Program-made: the position numbers and the translations under genes
Assembly: GCA_023398955.1 (NCBI GenBank)
Contig: JAEWRL010000021.1
Span: forward strand, 8,710 to 72,709
DNA from: Pseudomonadota bacterium
Lineage (GTDB): Bacteria; Myxococcota_A; Polyangia; Polyangiales; Polyangiaceae
DNA: 64,000 bases
Direction of reading: 5' to 3'
Shown here: positions 48,363-56,972 of the stretch, piece after piece
How positions within the stretch are numbered: position 1 is the first letter of the stretch
How the letters are laid out: every line of letters begins with the position of its first letter
The notes under the pieces: generated by a model
The model's database searches: none
Seen by the model: the letters and a program-made list of their open reading frames with translations, nothing else
What the model was told of the DNA's origin: nothing

Positions 48363-50138
48363 ATGACGGTTCTGGATGTATTGCTGCACACTGCCAAGGC
48401 TGTAGCTGTCGTGCTGTTCGGGCTCGGGCTGGGAGGCCTGCTGACATGGGCTGATCGGCGACAGGGCGCCATGATTCAGGACCGCATCGGCCCCAATCGG
48501 GCCGTGGTCTTCCTCCCCAAAGGGCTTGCCATGGCTGGCCTGTTGCTCCCTGCGCTGGCGATTGCAGCGCTGGCTGTTTGGCTGGTCATGGCCTTCCCTG
48601 TCGAAGGGGAGGAGCGAGCTTCCAGGGCAATCCTCTACTTGCACCTTGCCGTGGCAGCCCTGTGGGTCACCGGCTTGATCATTGCCGGCCGCGTGCGGGT
48701 GCGCGGACCGAACGGTAGCTTCGATCGGTTCCTGGAGAGCATCGGGGACCCGCGGCGCATCGTGTACGCAGGCCTGTTGCTGCACGCCCTCATCATTGCA
48801 GCCGCCGCGGTCTTCGACGGCACGGCGTTGGGCGACGGTATCGTGGAGGTGGGGTACCGGTCGAGTCCAGCGCTCTTCGCGTTCGCTGTCGTGGGTGGAG
48901 CGGCCTACGCTGCCTGGAGCCTCCGCAATCATGAGAAGGTCGGGCTCCGTATGCTGGGACTGCTACACCCGGCCGCTGACGGCCTGAAGACGATGTTCAA
49001 AGAGGACTTCGTTCCACCGGGTGCAGACCGCTTCCTGCACGGGCTGGCCCCCTTCATCGCCTTTTTTCCAGCGCTCGTGCTGCTCGCGGTGGTTCCGTTC
49101 GGGGACTCGGTTTGCTTGGTTGCCGATCGCGCCGGAGACATTCTGGGCGTCGCGACGAACGTGCCAGCCACAGGAGAGTGCCGTGGTCCGATGGTGCCAC
49201 TGCAGGTTCTGAGCGCGAACGTCGGAATCCTCTTCTTCTTCGCGATGGCTGGGACTGGCATCGTCGGTGCGGCGTTGGCGGGGTGGTCGAGTGACAACAA
49301 GTTCAGTCTGCTCGGTGGACTCCGCGCCGCGGGGCAAATGGTGTCCTACGAGGTGACCCTGGGCCTGACTCTGATCGGTGTGTTCATGATCTACGGAACG
49401 CTGCGCATCGACCACATGGTTCAGTGGCAGGCAGCGAATACTTGGGGCATCTTCGTCCAGCCCTTCGCGTTCATCCTCTTCTTTGCTGCGGCAATCGCGG
49501 AGACCAAGCGGACGCCTTTCGATCTACCCGAAGGTGAAAGCGAGATCGTCGCCGGATACTTCACCGAGTACTCCGGAATGAAGTTCGCCATGTTCTTCTT
49601 CGCCGAGTACGTCACGATGGTCACCGCGTCGGCCTTGATGGTTTCGCTGTTCTTCGGCGGGTGGCACCTGCCATTCCTCGATCCGGATGGGCTGCGTGTG
49701 GCCCTCGGGGATACTGTCTACTTCGAAGCCGCGCTGCCGCACGGACTCGTCATCCTGCTCGGGGTCTTGGGGTTCGTGGGTAAGACGGTCGTACTCTGCT
49801 GGGTGCAGCTGACAGTGCGCTGGACGCTGCCTCGCTTCCGCTACGACCAGCTGATGAGTCTGTGTTGGAAGAAGCTACTCCCCGCATCCCTCGTCAATAT
49901 CCTCGCGACGGGTCTGGTCGTGCTAGCGGTGCTGAGCGCAGGCACGCATGTCCAAGCCGCACTCGTTTACCTGGGAGACGTGACGGAGTTGGTCGTGGCA
50001 TTAGCAGGCGCCGCGGCGTTCGTCGCGCTGCTACTCTTCATGCTCACGCCAGCCGAATACCGACCCATGCCAGGGACATCCTCCGTCAACTACGCGCGTT
50101 TCGTCGGACGGACGCGCTCGGCCCGAATGGGAGCTTGA
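48363..50138 (+). CDS. nuoH: NADH-quinone oxidoreductase subunit H with large internal insertion
   Basis: Membrane subunit forming the quinone chamber, 591 residues instead of the usual 320-430. The N-terminal GLLTWADRRQGAMIQDRIGP (family: ERRxxAxxQxRxGPN) is separated from GLLHPAADGLKTMFKED (family: GLLQPxADxxKxxxKE) by about 150 residues, which in typical NuoH are almost contiguous. The insertion contains about four hydrophobic helices. The rest is normal: SLLGGLRAAGQMVSYE, AAAIAETKRTPFDLPEGESE, GYFTEYSGMKFAMFFFAEY and RFRYDQLM. The even number of helices would preserve topology. The ATG is four bases after the nuoG stop. Confidence 0.93.
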   Translation: MTVLDVLLHTAKAVAVVLFGLGLGGLLTWADRRQGAMIQDRIGPNRAVVFLPKGLAMAGLLLPALAIAALAVWLVMAFPVEGEERASRAILYLHLAVAALWVTGLIIAGRVRVRGPNGSFDRFLESIGDPRRIVYAGLLLHALIIAAAAVFDGTALGDGIVEVGYRSSPALFAFAVVGGAAYAAWSLRNHEKVGLRMLGLLHPAADGLKTMFKEDFVPPGADRFLHGLAPFIAFFPALVLLAVVPFGDSVCLVADRAGDILGVATNVPATGECRGPMVPLQVLSANVGILFFFAMAGTGIVGAALAGWSSDNKFSLLGGLRAAGQMVSYEVTLGLTLIGVFMIYGTLRIDHMVQWQAANTWGIFVQPFAFILFFAAAIAETKRTPFDLPEGESEIVAGYFTEYSGMKFAMFFFAEYVTMVTASALMVSLFFGGWHLPFLDPDGLRVALGDTVYFEAALPHGLVILLGVLGFVGKTVVLCWVQLTVRWTLPRFRYDQLMSLCWKKLLPASLVNILATGLVVLAVLSAGTHVQAALVYLGDVTELVVALAGAAAFVALLLFMLTPAEYRPMPGTSSVNYARFVGRTRSARMGA

Positions 50139-50141
50139 CCA

Positions 50142-50798
50142 ATGACTGAACCGCTAGGGCCGCGCAAGGTCGTCGGGGTTCCGGTGCACCGCACGGAGCG
50201 CACCGCGACAGTGCAGGCGTACTTCCCCGAGGTTGCCCGCGGGCTCGGGATCACCATGCGTCACTTCTTTCGGAACACGAAGGAAATGGCTCTGGGGCAG
50301 CGTCCAGATCCGAACACGGAGGCGATCAACGAGGGGGTGAACACCATCTCCTATCCCGAGCAACGGCGTCCCTATCCTGCCCGTTTTCGCGGGCAGCATC
50401 GGCTGATGCACCGTGAAGACGGGTCCCCACGTTGCGTGGCCTGCCTTTGTTGCTCGACGGCGTGCCCGGCGCAGTGCATCCACATCGAGCCCGCGGAGTA
50501 CCCGGAGGGCGATCCTCGTCGCGGGTACGAGCGCTATCCGGCTCGGTTCGTCATCGACGAGCTACGCTGCATCTTCTGTGGCTTCTGCGTCGAGGCGTGC
50601 CCTTGTGACGCCATCCGGATGGACACGGGCATCCATGCCGTCCCGTACGACTCGCGGGACCAGTTCATCTACGAGAAAGATGTGCTGATGACATTTCCCG
50701 GGCGCGACGGCACGTACCAGACCGAGAACCCCCGGCACGAGCCGGGAGAGGCGACCCATCCCGGCATCGATCGCGCGCACCACGGACACAAAGATTAG
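50142..50798 (+). CDS. nuoI: NADH-quinone oxidoreductase subunit I
   Basis: Eight-iron ferredoxin-type subunit carrying clusters N6a and N6b, 218 residues. The two motifs are CVACLCCSTACP (C-x2-C-x2-C-x3-CP with one extra Cys) and CIFCGFCVEACP. The N-terminal segment GLGITMRHFFRN and the following YPEQRRPYPARFRGQHRL are typical. It has a hydrophilic C-terminal tail rich in His and Glu. The last gene of this nuo cluster: nuoJ-N do not follow. Confidence 0.96.
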   Translation: MTEPLGPRKVVGVPVHRTERTATVQAYFPEVARGLGITMRHFFRNTKEMALGQRPDPNTEAINEGVNTISYPEQRRPYPARFRGQHRLMHREDGSPRCVACLCCSTACPAQCIHIEPAEYPEGDPRRGYERYPARFVIDELRCIFCGFCVEACPCDAIRMDTGIHAVPYDSRDQFIYEKDVLMTFPGRDGTYQTENPRHEPGEATHPGIDRAHHGHKD

Positions 50799-51047
50799 GG
50801 TGTGTGCGAGCAGCCCATGACGCCGGCCGCGGCGTCGTGGCGAGTGTCATCGCGTTCCGCTTCGCGAGGCGTCGGGCCCCGTTGAGTACGGTGCACAGGG
50901 GTTCGATCCCGCCAGCGCGCTTTGCGTATTCATCGTCGAGGTGGCCGGCCAGTTTGCGACGAACCTGGCGTGCCCGATCGCGCCAGCGCGCTGAGCAACA
51001 GTCGGCGTGGTTGACCCATGCAGCGCTCGGAGTAGTAAAGCTCCACC

Positions 51048-52484
51048 GTGTCGACGCACTACGAGACTGTTATCGGGTTGGAGATCCACGCGCAGCTGCT
51101 TTCGCGCACGAAGCTATTCTGTCCGTGCTCCACAGCATTCGGGGGTACGCCGAACTCGAATGTTTGCCCCGTGTGCCTCGGCTTGCCCGGATCCCTTCCC
51201 GTGCTGAACCGCGCGGCCGTGCAGATGGCCGTACGGGCGGGGTTGGCACTCGATTGTGAGATCCAGCGCAGCAGCGTGTTCGCCCGTAAGAACTACTTTT
51301 ATCCCGACCTGCCGAAGGGTTACCAGATAAGCCAGTACGAAGAGCCGTTGGCAACCAATGGCCATCTCGAGATTGAGGTCGATGGCGTGAGGCGACGCGT
51401 TGGGATCATCCGGATTCACATGGAAGAGGACGCGGGCAAGAACGTTCACGGTGTGGGCGGCGACTCGCTTGTGGACCTCAACCGCACGGGTGTGCCGCTC
51501 ATCGAGATCGTCAGCGCGCCCGACATGCGCAGCAGCGCCGAAGCTGCTGCCTACATGAAGGCGCTACGAGACGTCTTGGTCTTCATCGGTGTGAACGACG
51601 GCAACCTCCAAGAAGGGAGCTTCCGTTGCGACGCGAACGTCTCGATTCGTCGGTGCGGCGACGAGAAGCTGGGAACCCGGTGCGAGCTGAAGAACCTCAA
51701 CTCTTTCAGGTTCGTTCAGAGGGCCATCGAAGCCGAAGTTGCTCGACAGGTGGGGATCGTCGAGACCGGTGGCTACGTGCAGCAGGAGACCCGTGCGTTC
51801 GACCCGGAGACAGGGCTCACGCGCACCCTTCGCTCCAAAGAGGAGGCGCACGACTACCGCTACTTCCCGGAGCCCGACCTGCCCCCGATGATCGTCGAGG
51901 AGGCCCTGGTGGAGGCCCAACGGGAGCAGCTGGGGGAGCTGCCGAATGCTGTGCGGGCACGCTGGACGGGAGAGCTGGGCCTCAGTGTTCAGACCGCTGC
52001 GACCCTGAGTCAGCACCCCGGTTACGTGCGGTTCTTCGAGCGCGCCCGAGAGCACTGCAGTGATGTCATCCGGTTGGCGAACTGGATGCAGACGGAGGTG
52101 CTGCGGAGCGCGAAGTTGCACGGTCTCGACGCGGAGTTCACGGTAACCCCGGAACAGCTGGCAGAATTGGTTTCACTAGTCGAGTCGGGCAAGATAAACG
52201 GCAAGATCGCCAAGCAAGTCTTCTCCGCCATGGAGGGCACGACGCGCAGCGCCAAAGAGGTCGTCGAGGAGCTCGGGGTGGCACCGATGGCAGACGCCGC
52301 GGCCGTCGAGGACATGTGCCGCGCTCTGCTGGCATCCCACCCCGAGCAGGCCGCCGCCGTGCGCGCCGGGAAGAAGGGCATCATCGGGTTCTTCGTAGGG
52401 AAGATCATGCAACAGACCAAGGGCTCGGCCGATCCGCGTCTCGTCAACGAAACCCTCGAGAAGCTCCTTGGGAGCGGCGCGTGA
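51048..52484 (+). CDS. gatB: Aspartyl/glutamyl-tRNA amidotransferase subunit B
   Basis: GatB, the kinase/tRNA-binding subunit of GatCAB, which converts Glu-tRNA(Gln) and Asp-tRNA(Asn) to the amidated forms; 478 residues. The N-terminal catalytic domain reads ETVIGLEIHAQL, then FCPCSTAFGG and CPVCLGLPGSLPVLN (zinc-type Cys residues), KNYFYPDLPKGYQISQY, SFRCDANVSIR and DYRYFPEPDLPP. The C-terminal helical and YqeY/tail domains end with GFFVGKIMQQTKGSADPRLV. gatC and gatA are not adjacent. Start is GTG 51048 with a distant GGAG; a TTGACC/TAGTAA pair just before suggests a very short leader. Confidence 0.97.
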   Translation: MSTHYETVIGLEIHAQLLSRTKLFCPCSTAFGGTPNSNVCPVCLGLPGSLPVLNRAAVQMAVRAGLALDCEIQRSSVFARKNYFYPDLPKGYQISQYEEPLATNGHLEIEVDGVRRRVGIIRIHMEEDAGKNVHGVGGDSLVDLNRTGVPLIEIVSAPDMRSSAEAAAYMKALRDVLVFIGVNDGNLQEGSFRCDANVSIRRCGDEKLGTRCELKNLNSFRFVQRAIEAEVARQVGIVETGGYVQQETRAFDPETGLTRTLRSKEEAHDYRYFPEPDLPPMIVEEALVEAQREQLGELPNAVRARWTGELGLSVQTAATLSQHPGYVRFFERAREHCSDVIRLANWMQTEVLRSAKLHGLDAEFTVTPEQLAELVSLVESGKINGKIAKQVFSAMEGTTRSAKEVVEELGVAPMADAAAVEDMCRALLASHPEQAAAVRAGKKGIIGFFVGKIMQQTKGSADPRLVNETLEKLLGSGA

Positions 52485-53536
52485 CGCTGCCATTGCCGCA
52501 TCCGTCCCCGCTCAGCGGCGCATCGTACTCCGCAGCCGAACTCTCCCTTTGCAACGAGCGCGTGTTCCTCCTGGACCAACGTCGCTTGCCCGAACGGGAG
52601 TATTACGTCGAGGCAGTCGATGCGAACGAGGTTGCAGGGGCGATTCGGGATATGGTGGTACGAGGTGCTCCTGCCATTGGCATCGCTGCGGCCTACGGCC
52701 TCGCGCTCGCGGCCCGTCGCGGCAGGACCCACCTGCTGGCCGCAGCGGCTGAGCTCCGTCGCGCTCGACCCACGGCCGTGAACCTCGCGTGGGCCGTGAA
52801 CCGCGTGCTCACGGCGACGGCATCGACGCCCGATTCCGAGCTCTGGCAAGAAGCAGCGGAGGAGGCGCGGCGCATCCACAGGGAGGACGTCGAGGCAAAC
52901 CGCCGGATGGGTGAGCTGGGCGCCGCAAGCATACCACGAGGGTCCACAGTGCTGACGCACTGCAACGCGGGCGCGCTCGCCACGGGCGGGTTCGGCACCG
53001 CCCTCGGGGTGATTCGTGCCGCCCATCGCCAGGGCAAGGTAGCGAGGGTCTTTGCGGACGAGACCAGACCATGGCTGCAGGGAGCGCGCCTGACGGCCTG
53101 GGAGCTTCACCGTGACGGCATCCCCGTGACGGTAATCGGTGATTCGAGTGCGGCGAGCTTCTTCGCCAAGGGACAAATAGACGCCGTGGTCGTGGGTTCG
53201 GACCGCATTGCAGCAAATGGCGACGTCGCCAACAAGATTGGGACCTACGGCGTCGCTTGCATGGCAGAGCGCCATGGGTGTCCCTTCTACGTCGCCGCGC
53301 CGTGGAGTACCGTCGATCTTCAGTGCCCATCGGGTGCCGATATCCCAATCGAGATGCGGCCAGAGACCGAGGTGACCCACTTCCGGGGACAGCGCATCAC
53401 TCCCGAAGGTGTGGCGGCCGAGAATCCCTCCTTCGACGTCACGCCGGCAGCTCTCGTCACGGCTATCTTCACAGAGCGCGGCGTGGTTCAGCCCGTGGAT
53501 ACCGATCATCTGGGTCGGACTGGCTCCGGAACCTGA
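52481..53536 (+). CDS. mtnA: S-methyl-5-thioribose-1-phosphate isomerase
   Basis: Methionine salvage enzyme converting 5-methylthioribose-1-phosphate to the ribulose form; 351 residues of the eIF2B-like fold. Catalytic Cys is in LTHCNAGALATGGFGTAL and catalytic Asp in VVVGSDRIAANGDVANKIGTY. MVVRGAPAIGIAAAYGLAL forms the N-terminal substrate loop. Start is GTG 52481, overlapping the gatB stop (GTGA), with GGAG six bases upstream, so translation is coupled to gatB. No other salvage genes are near. Confidence 0.95.
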   Translation: MTLPLPHPSPLSGASYSAAELSLCNERVFLLDQRRLPEREYYVEAVDANEVAGAIRDMVVRGAPAIGIAAAYGLALAARRGRTHLLAAAAELRRARPTAVNLAWAVNRVLTATASTPDSELWQEAAEEARRIHREDVEANRRMGELGAASIPRGSTVLTHCNAGALATGGFGTALGVIRAAHRQGKVARVFADETRPWLQGARLTAWELHRDGIPVTVIGDSSAASFFAKGQIDAVVVGSDRIAANGDVANKIGTYGVACMAERHGCPFYVAAPWSTVDLQCPSGADIPIEMRPETEVTHFRGQRITPEGVAAENPSFDVTPAALVTAIFTERGVVQPVDTDHLGRTGSGT

Positions 53537-53585
53537 GTGGCCGTAGTGGCAAGCAGCTCGACGACGTCCTAGGGTGAATCGTGCC

Positions 53586-54503
53586 ATGAAGGACTCCCAG
53601 CAAGCGAGATCGAGCGCGATGGTAGACGGCCCCAAGCCAGCGTGGCTCAAGGTCCGCGCTCCCGGTGGTGAGAAGTACAACACAATCAAGCGCACCCTCC
53701 GCAGTCTCAAGCTCTACACGGTTTGCGAAGAAGCCCGCTGCCCCAACGTCGGCGAGTGCTGGCGTGCCGGAACGGCGACGGTCATGCTCCTCGGGGACAC
53801 GTGCACACGGGGTTGTCGCTTCTGTGCTGTCACGAGCGGTAATCCGCGGGGGGTCGTCGATCGCGAGGAGCCGGAGCACGTGGCCGAGGCCGTCGCCGCG
53901 CTTGGTCTGAAGTACGTCGTGCTCACGATGGTTGATCGGGACGACATCCCGGATGGCGGCGCCGCACACATGGGGGAAGCGGTGCGCGCGCTTCGGCGGT
54001 ACCAGCCCGGTCTCCTGGTGGAGACGCTCGTCGGCGACTTTGGCGGGCGGCCGGCGGATATCGAGGCGATGGTGGACTCCGCACCAGACGTCTTCGCACA
54101 CAACATCGAGGTCACTCGCCGTCTCACGCCCATGATTCGCGACCGCCGCTGCAGCTACGACCGCTCCCTTCACGTGTTGGCTCATGCAAAGGAACGCGCT
54201 CCTGAGCGCTACGTCAAAAGCTCCATCATGGTGGGCATCGGGGAAGCGGATGACGAGGTGTTCGCGACGATGGAAGACCTCCGCGCGCACGGGGTAGATA
54301 TCGTGACGCTGGGCCAGTACCTCAGGCCAACCCCGAAGCATGCTCCCGTCGACCGGTACGTCACGCCTGAGCAGTTCGCTGCCTATGACGCGGCAGGAAG
54401 GGAGCTCGGCTTCTCCTTCGTGGCTTCCGGCCCGTTGGTGCGCTCTAGCTATCATGCGGCCGAAGCCTTCGTCGAGGCAATGAGGCAGCCGTTGGCTCAG
54501 TAG
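53586..54503 (+). CDS. lipA: Lipoyl synthase
   Basis: Radical-SAM enzyme inserting two sulfurs into protein-bound octanoyl groups to make lipoate; 305 residues. The auxiliary cluster cysteines are C47, C52 and C58 (CEEARCPNVGEC). The radical-SAM cluster is C73-x3-C77-x2-C80 (CTRGCRFC). Also typical are VVLTMVDRDDIPDGGAAH, HNIEVTRRL and the C-terminal serine block GPLVRSSYHA. ATG 53586 is used; a GTG at 53574 would sit too close to AGGG. It precedes the lipoate-dependent dehydrogenase genes by 280 bases, a logical pairing. Confidence 0.96.
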   Translation: MKDSQQARSSAMVDGPKPAWLKVRAPGGEKYNTIKRTLRSLKLYTVCEEARCPNVGECWRAGTATVMLLGDTCTRGCRFCAVTSGNPRGVVDREEPEHVAEAVAALGLKYVVLTMVDRDDIPDGGAAHMGEAVRALRRYQPGLLVETLVGDFGGRPADIEAMVDSAPDVFAHNIEVTRRLTPMIRDRRCSYDRSLHVLAHAKERAPERYVKSSIMVGIGEADDEVFATMEDLRAHGVDIVTLGQYLRPTPKHAPVDRYVTPEQFAAYDAAGRELGFSFVASGPLVRSSYHAAEAFVEAMRQPLAQ

Positions 54504-54783
54504 CCAAACTGCGCTGCGATGTGGACGGCTTCGAAGGCTTGTCGGATCCCGAGGAGGGGTGAGCCGCGGGCAGCTTTCCGCGCACGGTCGTGGCCGGATC
54601 CGAGCGCAGCGTGGGGACGTGGTGCATCCTGCGAAGCAGCGGCGCGGAGGACCGACAAGTGCGAACTATTCTATGCGCAGGCAACGCTCGTGGTGCTCGA
54701 TGATCCCCCTTTCTCCCCGCCCGGGACGTGACACCAAGGCGACGGATGGACTAGGCTCAGCCAGCGCTTAGTAGGGGCATCCG

Positions 54784-55920
54784 ATGAGCACCATGATGGC
54801 AACTGCGATCAAGTTAAGTCAACCGGAGCAAGAGGAATTCTCCCTAGTTCGCGTCATGCGTGATGACGGCAGCCTGGATCCGACGCTCGACCCGGGCCTC
54901 TCTCCAGAAGAGGTGGTCTCCCTGTACCGACACATGCTCAAGACACGCCTGCTCGACGAGAGGCTTGTCGCGCTCCAACGGCAGGGCAGGGTCGGCTTCC
55001 ACGTTGGTTCGCACGGCGAGGAGGGGGCTATCTGTGCCGCAACACAGGCCATGCGCGCGCAGGACTGGGTGTTCCCCTGTTACCGGGAGCTTGGCTCTGC
55101 TCTCGTGCGCGGGTTCGACCTGCAGCGCTTCATGGACAATATGTTCGGCAATGCGCGCGACGTGGTGCGTGGGCGCCAAATGCCCGACCACTTCACGAGC
55201 AGAGAGAAACGCTATGGGTCGGTGAGCTCACCCGTAGGGACGCAGATCACCCAGGCGGTTGGCTTCGCTTGGGCCGCTAAGATCCGTGGAGAGGACCTTG
55301 CCACGCTCGTGTACTTCGGGGATGGGGCCACCAGCTCGAGCGACTTCCACAGTGGCATGAACTTCGCGGGTGTCTTCAAGTTGCCCGTCGTCTTCTTCTG
55401 CCGAAACAACGGGTGGGCGATCAGCGTGCCGACACGGCAGCAGACCGCCACCGCAACCTTGGCGATCAAGGCCGAGGCTTACGGCATGCCAGGGGTCCTC
55501 GTGGATGGAAACGACGTGTTCGCAGTGGTCTCCGTCGTTCGAGACGCGGTCAAACGCGCCCAGCGTGGCGAGGGGCCAACGCTGATCGAGGCCTTGACCT
55601 ATCGCCTCGGCGGCCACTCGACGAGCGACGACCCGGACCGGTATCGAGGCAAGGCCGATCTCGAACCCTGGCTGCCGAGGGACCCCGTGTGCCGTCTGCG
55701 ACGCCACTTGGAGATCCACGGGCACTGGGACGACGCGCGGGAGCGGGAGTTCGTGGAGCGAGTGGACGCGGCGTTTCGCGAGGCAGTGGCGTCGTCAGAA
55801 GCCACCCCGCCCCCACCGCTGGAGTCGATGTTCGACGACGTCTACGCTGAACCGCCCTGGCATTTGAGGGAACAGCGGGCGCAACTCGTCCAGGGTCCTC
55901 GCGCGCCGCGCACGCATTGA
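54784..55920 (+). CDS. 2-oxo acid dehydrogenase E1 component alpha subunit (branched-chain/pyruvate type)
   Basis: Alpha chain of a heterotetrameric thiamine-diphosphate-dependent E1, 378 residues. The ThDP motif is GDGATSSSDFHSGMNFAG...NNGWAIS. GRVGFHVGSHGEEGAICAAT, YRELGSALVRGFDLQRFMDN and GRQMPDHF resemble branched-chain 2-oxoacid dehydrogenase alpha chains more than pyruvate ones. The phosphorylation-loop-like part RLGGHSTSDDPDRYR is also present. Followed by E1 beta (44 bases on) and E2. The substrate (branched-chain versus pyruvate) is inferred from pattern only. In myxobacteria, branched-chain oxoacid dehydrogenase supplies iso-fatty-acid starter units. Confidence 0.92.
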   Translation: MSTMMATAIKLSQPEQEEFSLVRVMRDDGSLDPTLDPGLSPEEVVSLYRHMLKTRLLDERLVALQRQGRVGFHVGSHGEEGAICAATQAMRAQDWVFPCYRELGSALVRGFDLQRFMDNMFGNARDVVRGRQMPDHFTSREKRYGSVSSPVGTQITQAVGFAWAAKIRGEDLATLVYFGDGATSSSDFHSGMNFAGVFKLPVVFFCRNNGWAISVPTRQQTATATLAIKAEAYGMPGVLVDGNDVFAVVSVVRDAVKRAQRGEGPTLIEALTYRLGGHSTSDDPDRYRGKADLEPWLPRDPVCRLRRHLEIHGHWDDAREREFVERVDAAFREAVASSEATPPPPLESMFDDVYAEPPWHLREQRAQLVQGPRAPRTH

Positions 55921-55963
55921 TGTTTGTGGCCCCATCGACCAATAAGGCCGTGCGGAGAATCTC

Positions 55964-56938
55964 ATGCCCCAGATGAACATGGTTCAAGCCATCAACGACG
56001 CCCTGCGCACCGCCATGCGAGCCGACAACCGCGTCTTGGTGATGGGAGAAGACGTCGGCAGAGTTGGCGGGGTGTTCCGGGTTACCGCGGGCCTCCAGGA
56101 GGAGTTCGGGGAAGCGCGGGTGATCGACACTCCATTGAGCGAGAATGGCATCATCGGGACCGCGGTTGGCATGGCCCTCTACGGCTTGGTTCCGGTGGCC
56201 GAGATTCAGTTCGCTGACTTCATCTGGCCCGGATACGACCAGATTGTGAATGAGCTAGCGAAGTACCGCTACCGCTCCGGCGGCGAGTATCCGGCGAAGA
56301 TGGTGATTCGCAGCCCAGTAGGCGGCGGAATCCGCGGAGGCCACTACCATTCCCAGCACCCCGAGGCGCCCTTCATCCATACGGCCGGGCTCAAAGTGGT
56401 CGTTCCGTCGAACCCCTACGATGCCAAAGGGCTGCTGCTCGCGGCCATCGCGGATCCAGATCCGGTGGTGTTCTTCGAGCCGAAGCGCGTGTACCGCGCA
56501 GCCAAGGGGGAGGTCCCGGAGGGTGAGTACGTCGTGCCACTCGAATCGGCGCGGGTGGCTCGCGAGGGGAGCGACGTGACAGTAATCGCGTACGGCGCCA
56601 TGCTCTATGAAGCGCTTGACGCCGCTCAAAGGGCGTCCGAGGTTGGAACGGACGCCGAGGTCATCGACCTTCGTACGTTGTGGCCCGTCGACATCGAGAC
56701 CGTCGTAGCGAGTGTGAAAAAGACTGGTCGGCTGGTCATGGTGCACGAGGCTCCTCGAACGTGCGGTTTTGGCGCGGAGGTGGTCACCCTCGTGTGCGAG
56801 AAGGCGTTCTATCATCTGGAGGCCCCACCCATCCGAGTCACCGGCTTCGATACCCCTTTTCCGTACAGCCTCGAGATGGAATACCTCCCACTCTCGCACC
56901 GCATTCTTCCCGCAATTCTCAACGTCGCGCGCGCCTGA
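55964..56938 (+). CDS. 2-oxo acid dehydrogenase E1 component beta subunit
   Basis: Beta chain of the same E1, 324 residues. The N-terminal segment contains VLVMGEDVGRVGGVFRVTAG with the ThDP-activating glutamate, then RVIDTPLSENGIIGTAVGMA, EIQFADFIWPGYDQIVNE, RSPVGGGIRGGHYHSQHPEA and, near the end, PIRVTGFDTPFPYSLEMEYL. The order and spacing match transketolase-like beta subunits. ATG 55964 is preceded by GGAG. Acts in the cytoplasm with the preceding alpha chain and the following E2. Confidence 0.94.
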   Translation: MPQMNMVQAINDALRTAMRADNRVLVMGEDVGRVGGVFRVTAGLQEEFGEARVIDTPLSENGIIGTAVGMALYGLVPVAEIQFADFIWPGYDQIVNELAKYRYRSGGEYPAKMVIRSPVGGGIRGGHYHSQHPEAPFIHTAGLKVVVPSNPYDAKGLLLAAIADPDPVVFFEPKRVYRAAKGEVPEGEYVVPLESARVAREGSDVTVIAYGAMLYEALDAAQRASEVGTDAEVIDLRTLWPVDIETVVASVKKTGRLVMVHEAPRTCGFGAEVVTLVCEKAFYHLEAPPIRVTGFDTPFPYSLEMEYLPLSHRILPAILNVARA

Positions 56939-56972
56939 GAGAGCGGAACACAGCAGGAGCTACCAGAAGGAC

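Noticed and set aside
50895..50935. tRNA-like T-arm sequence GGTTCGATCCC in the nuoI-gatB gap
   Set aside because: The stem does not pair properly and no acceptor, D-arm or anticodon arm can be built around it on either strand.
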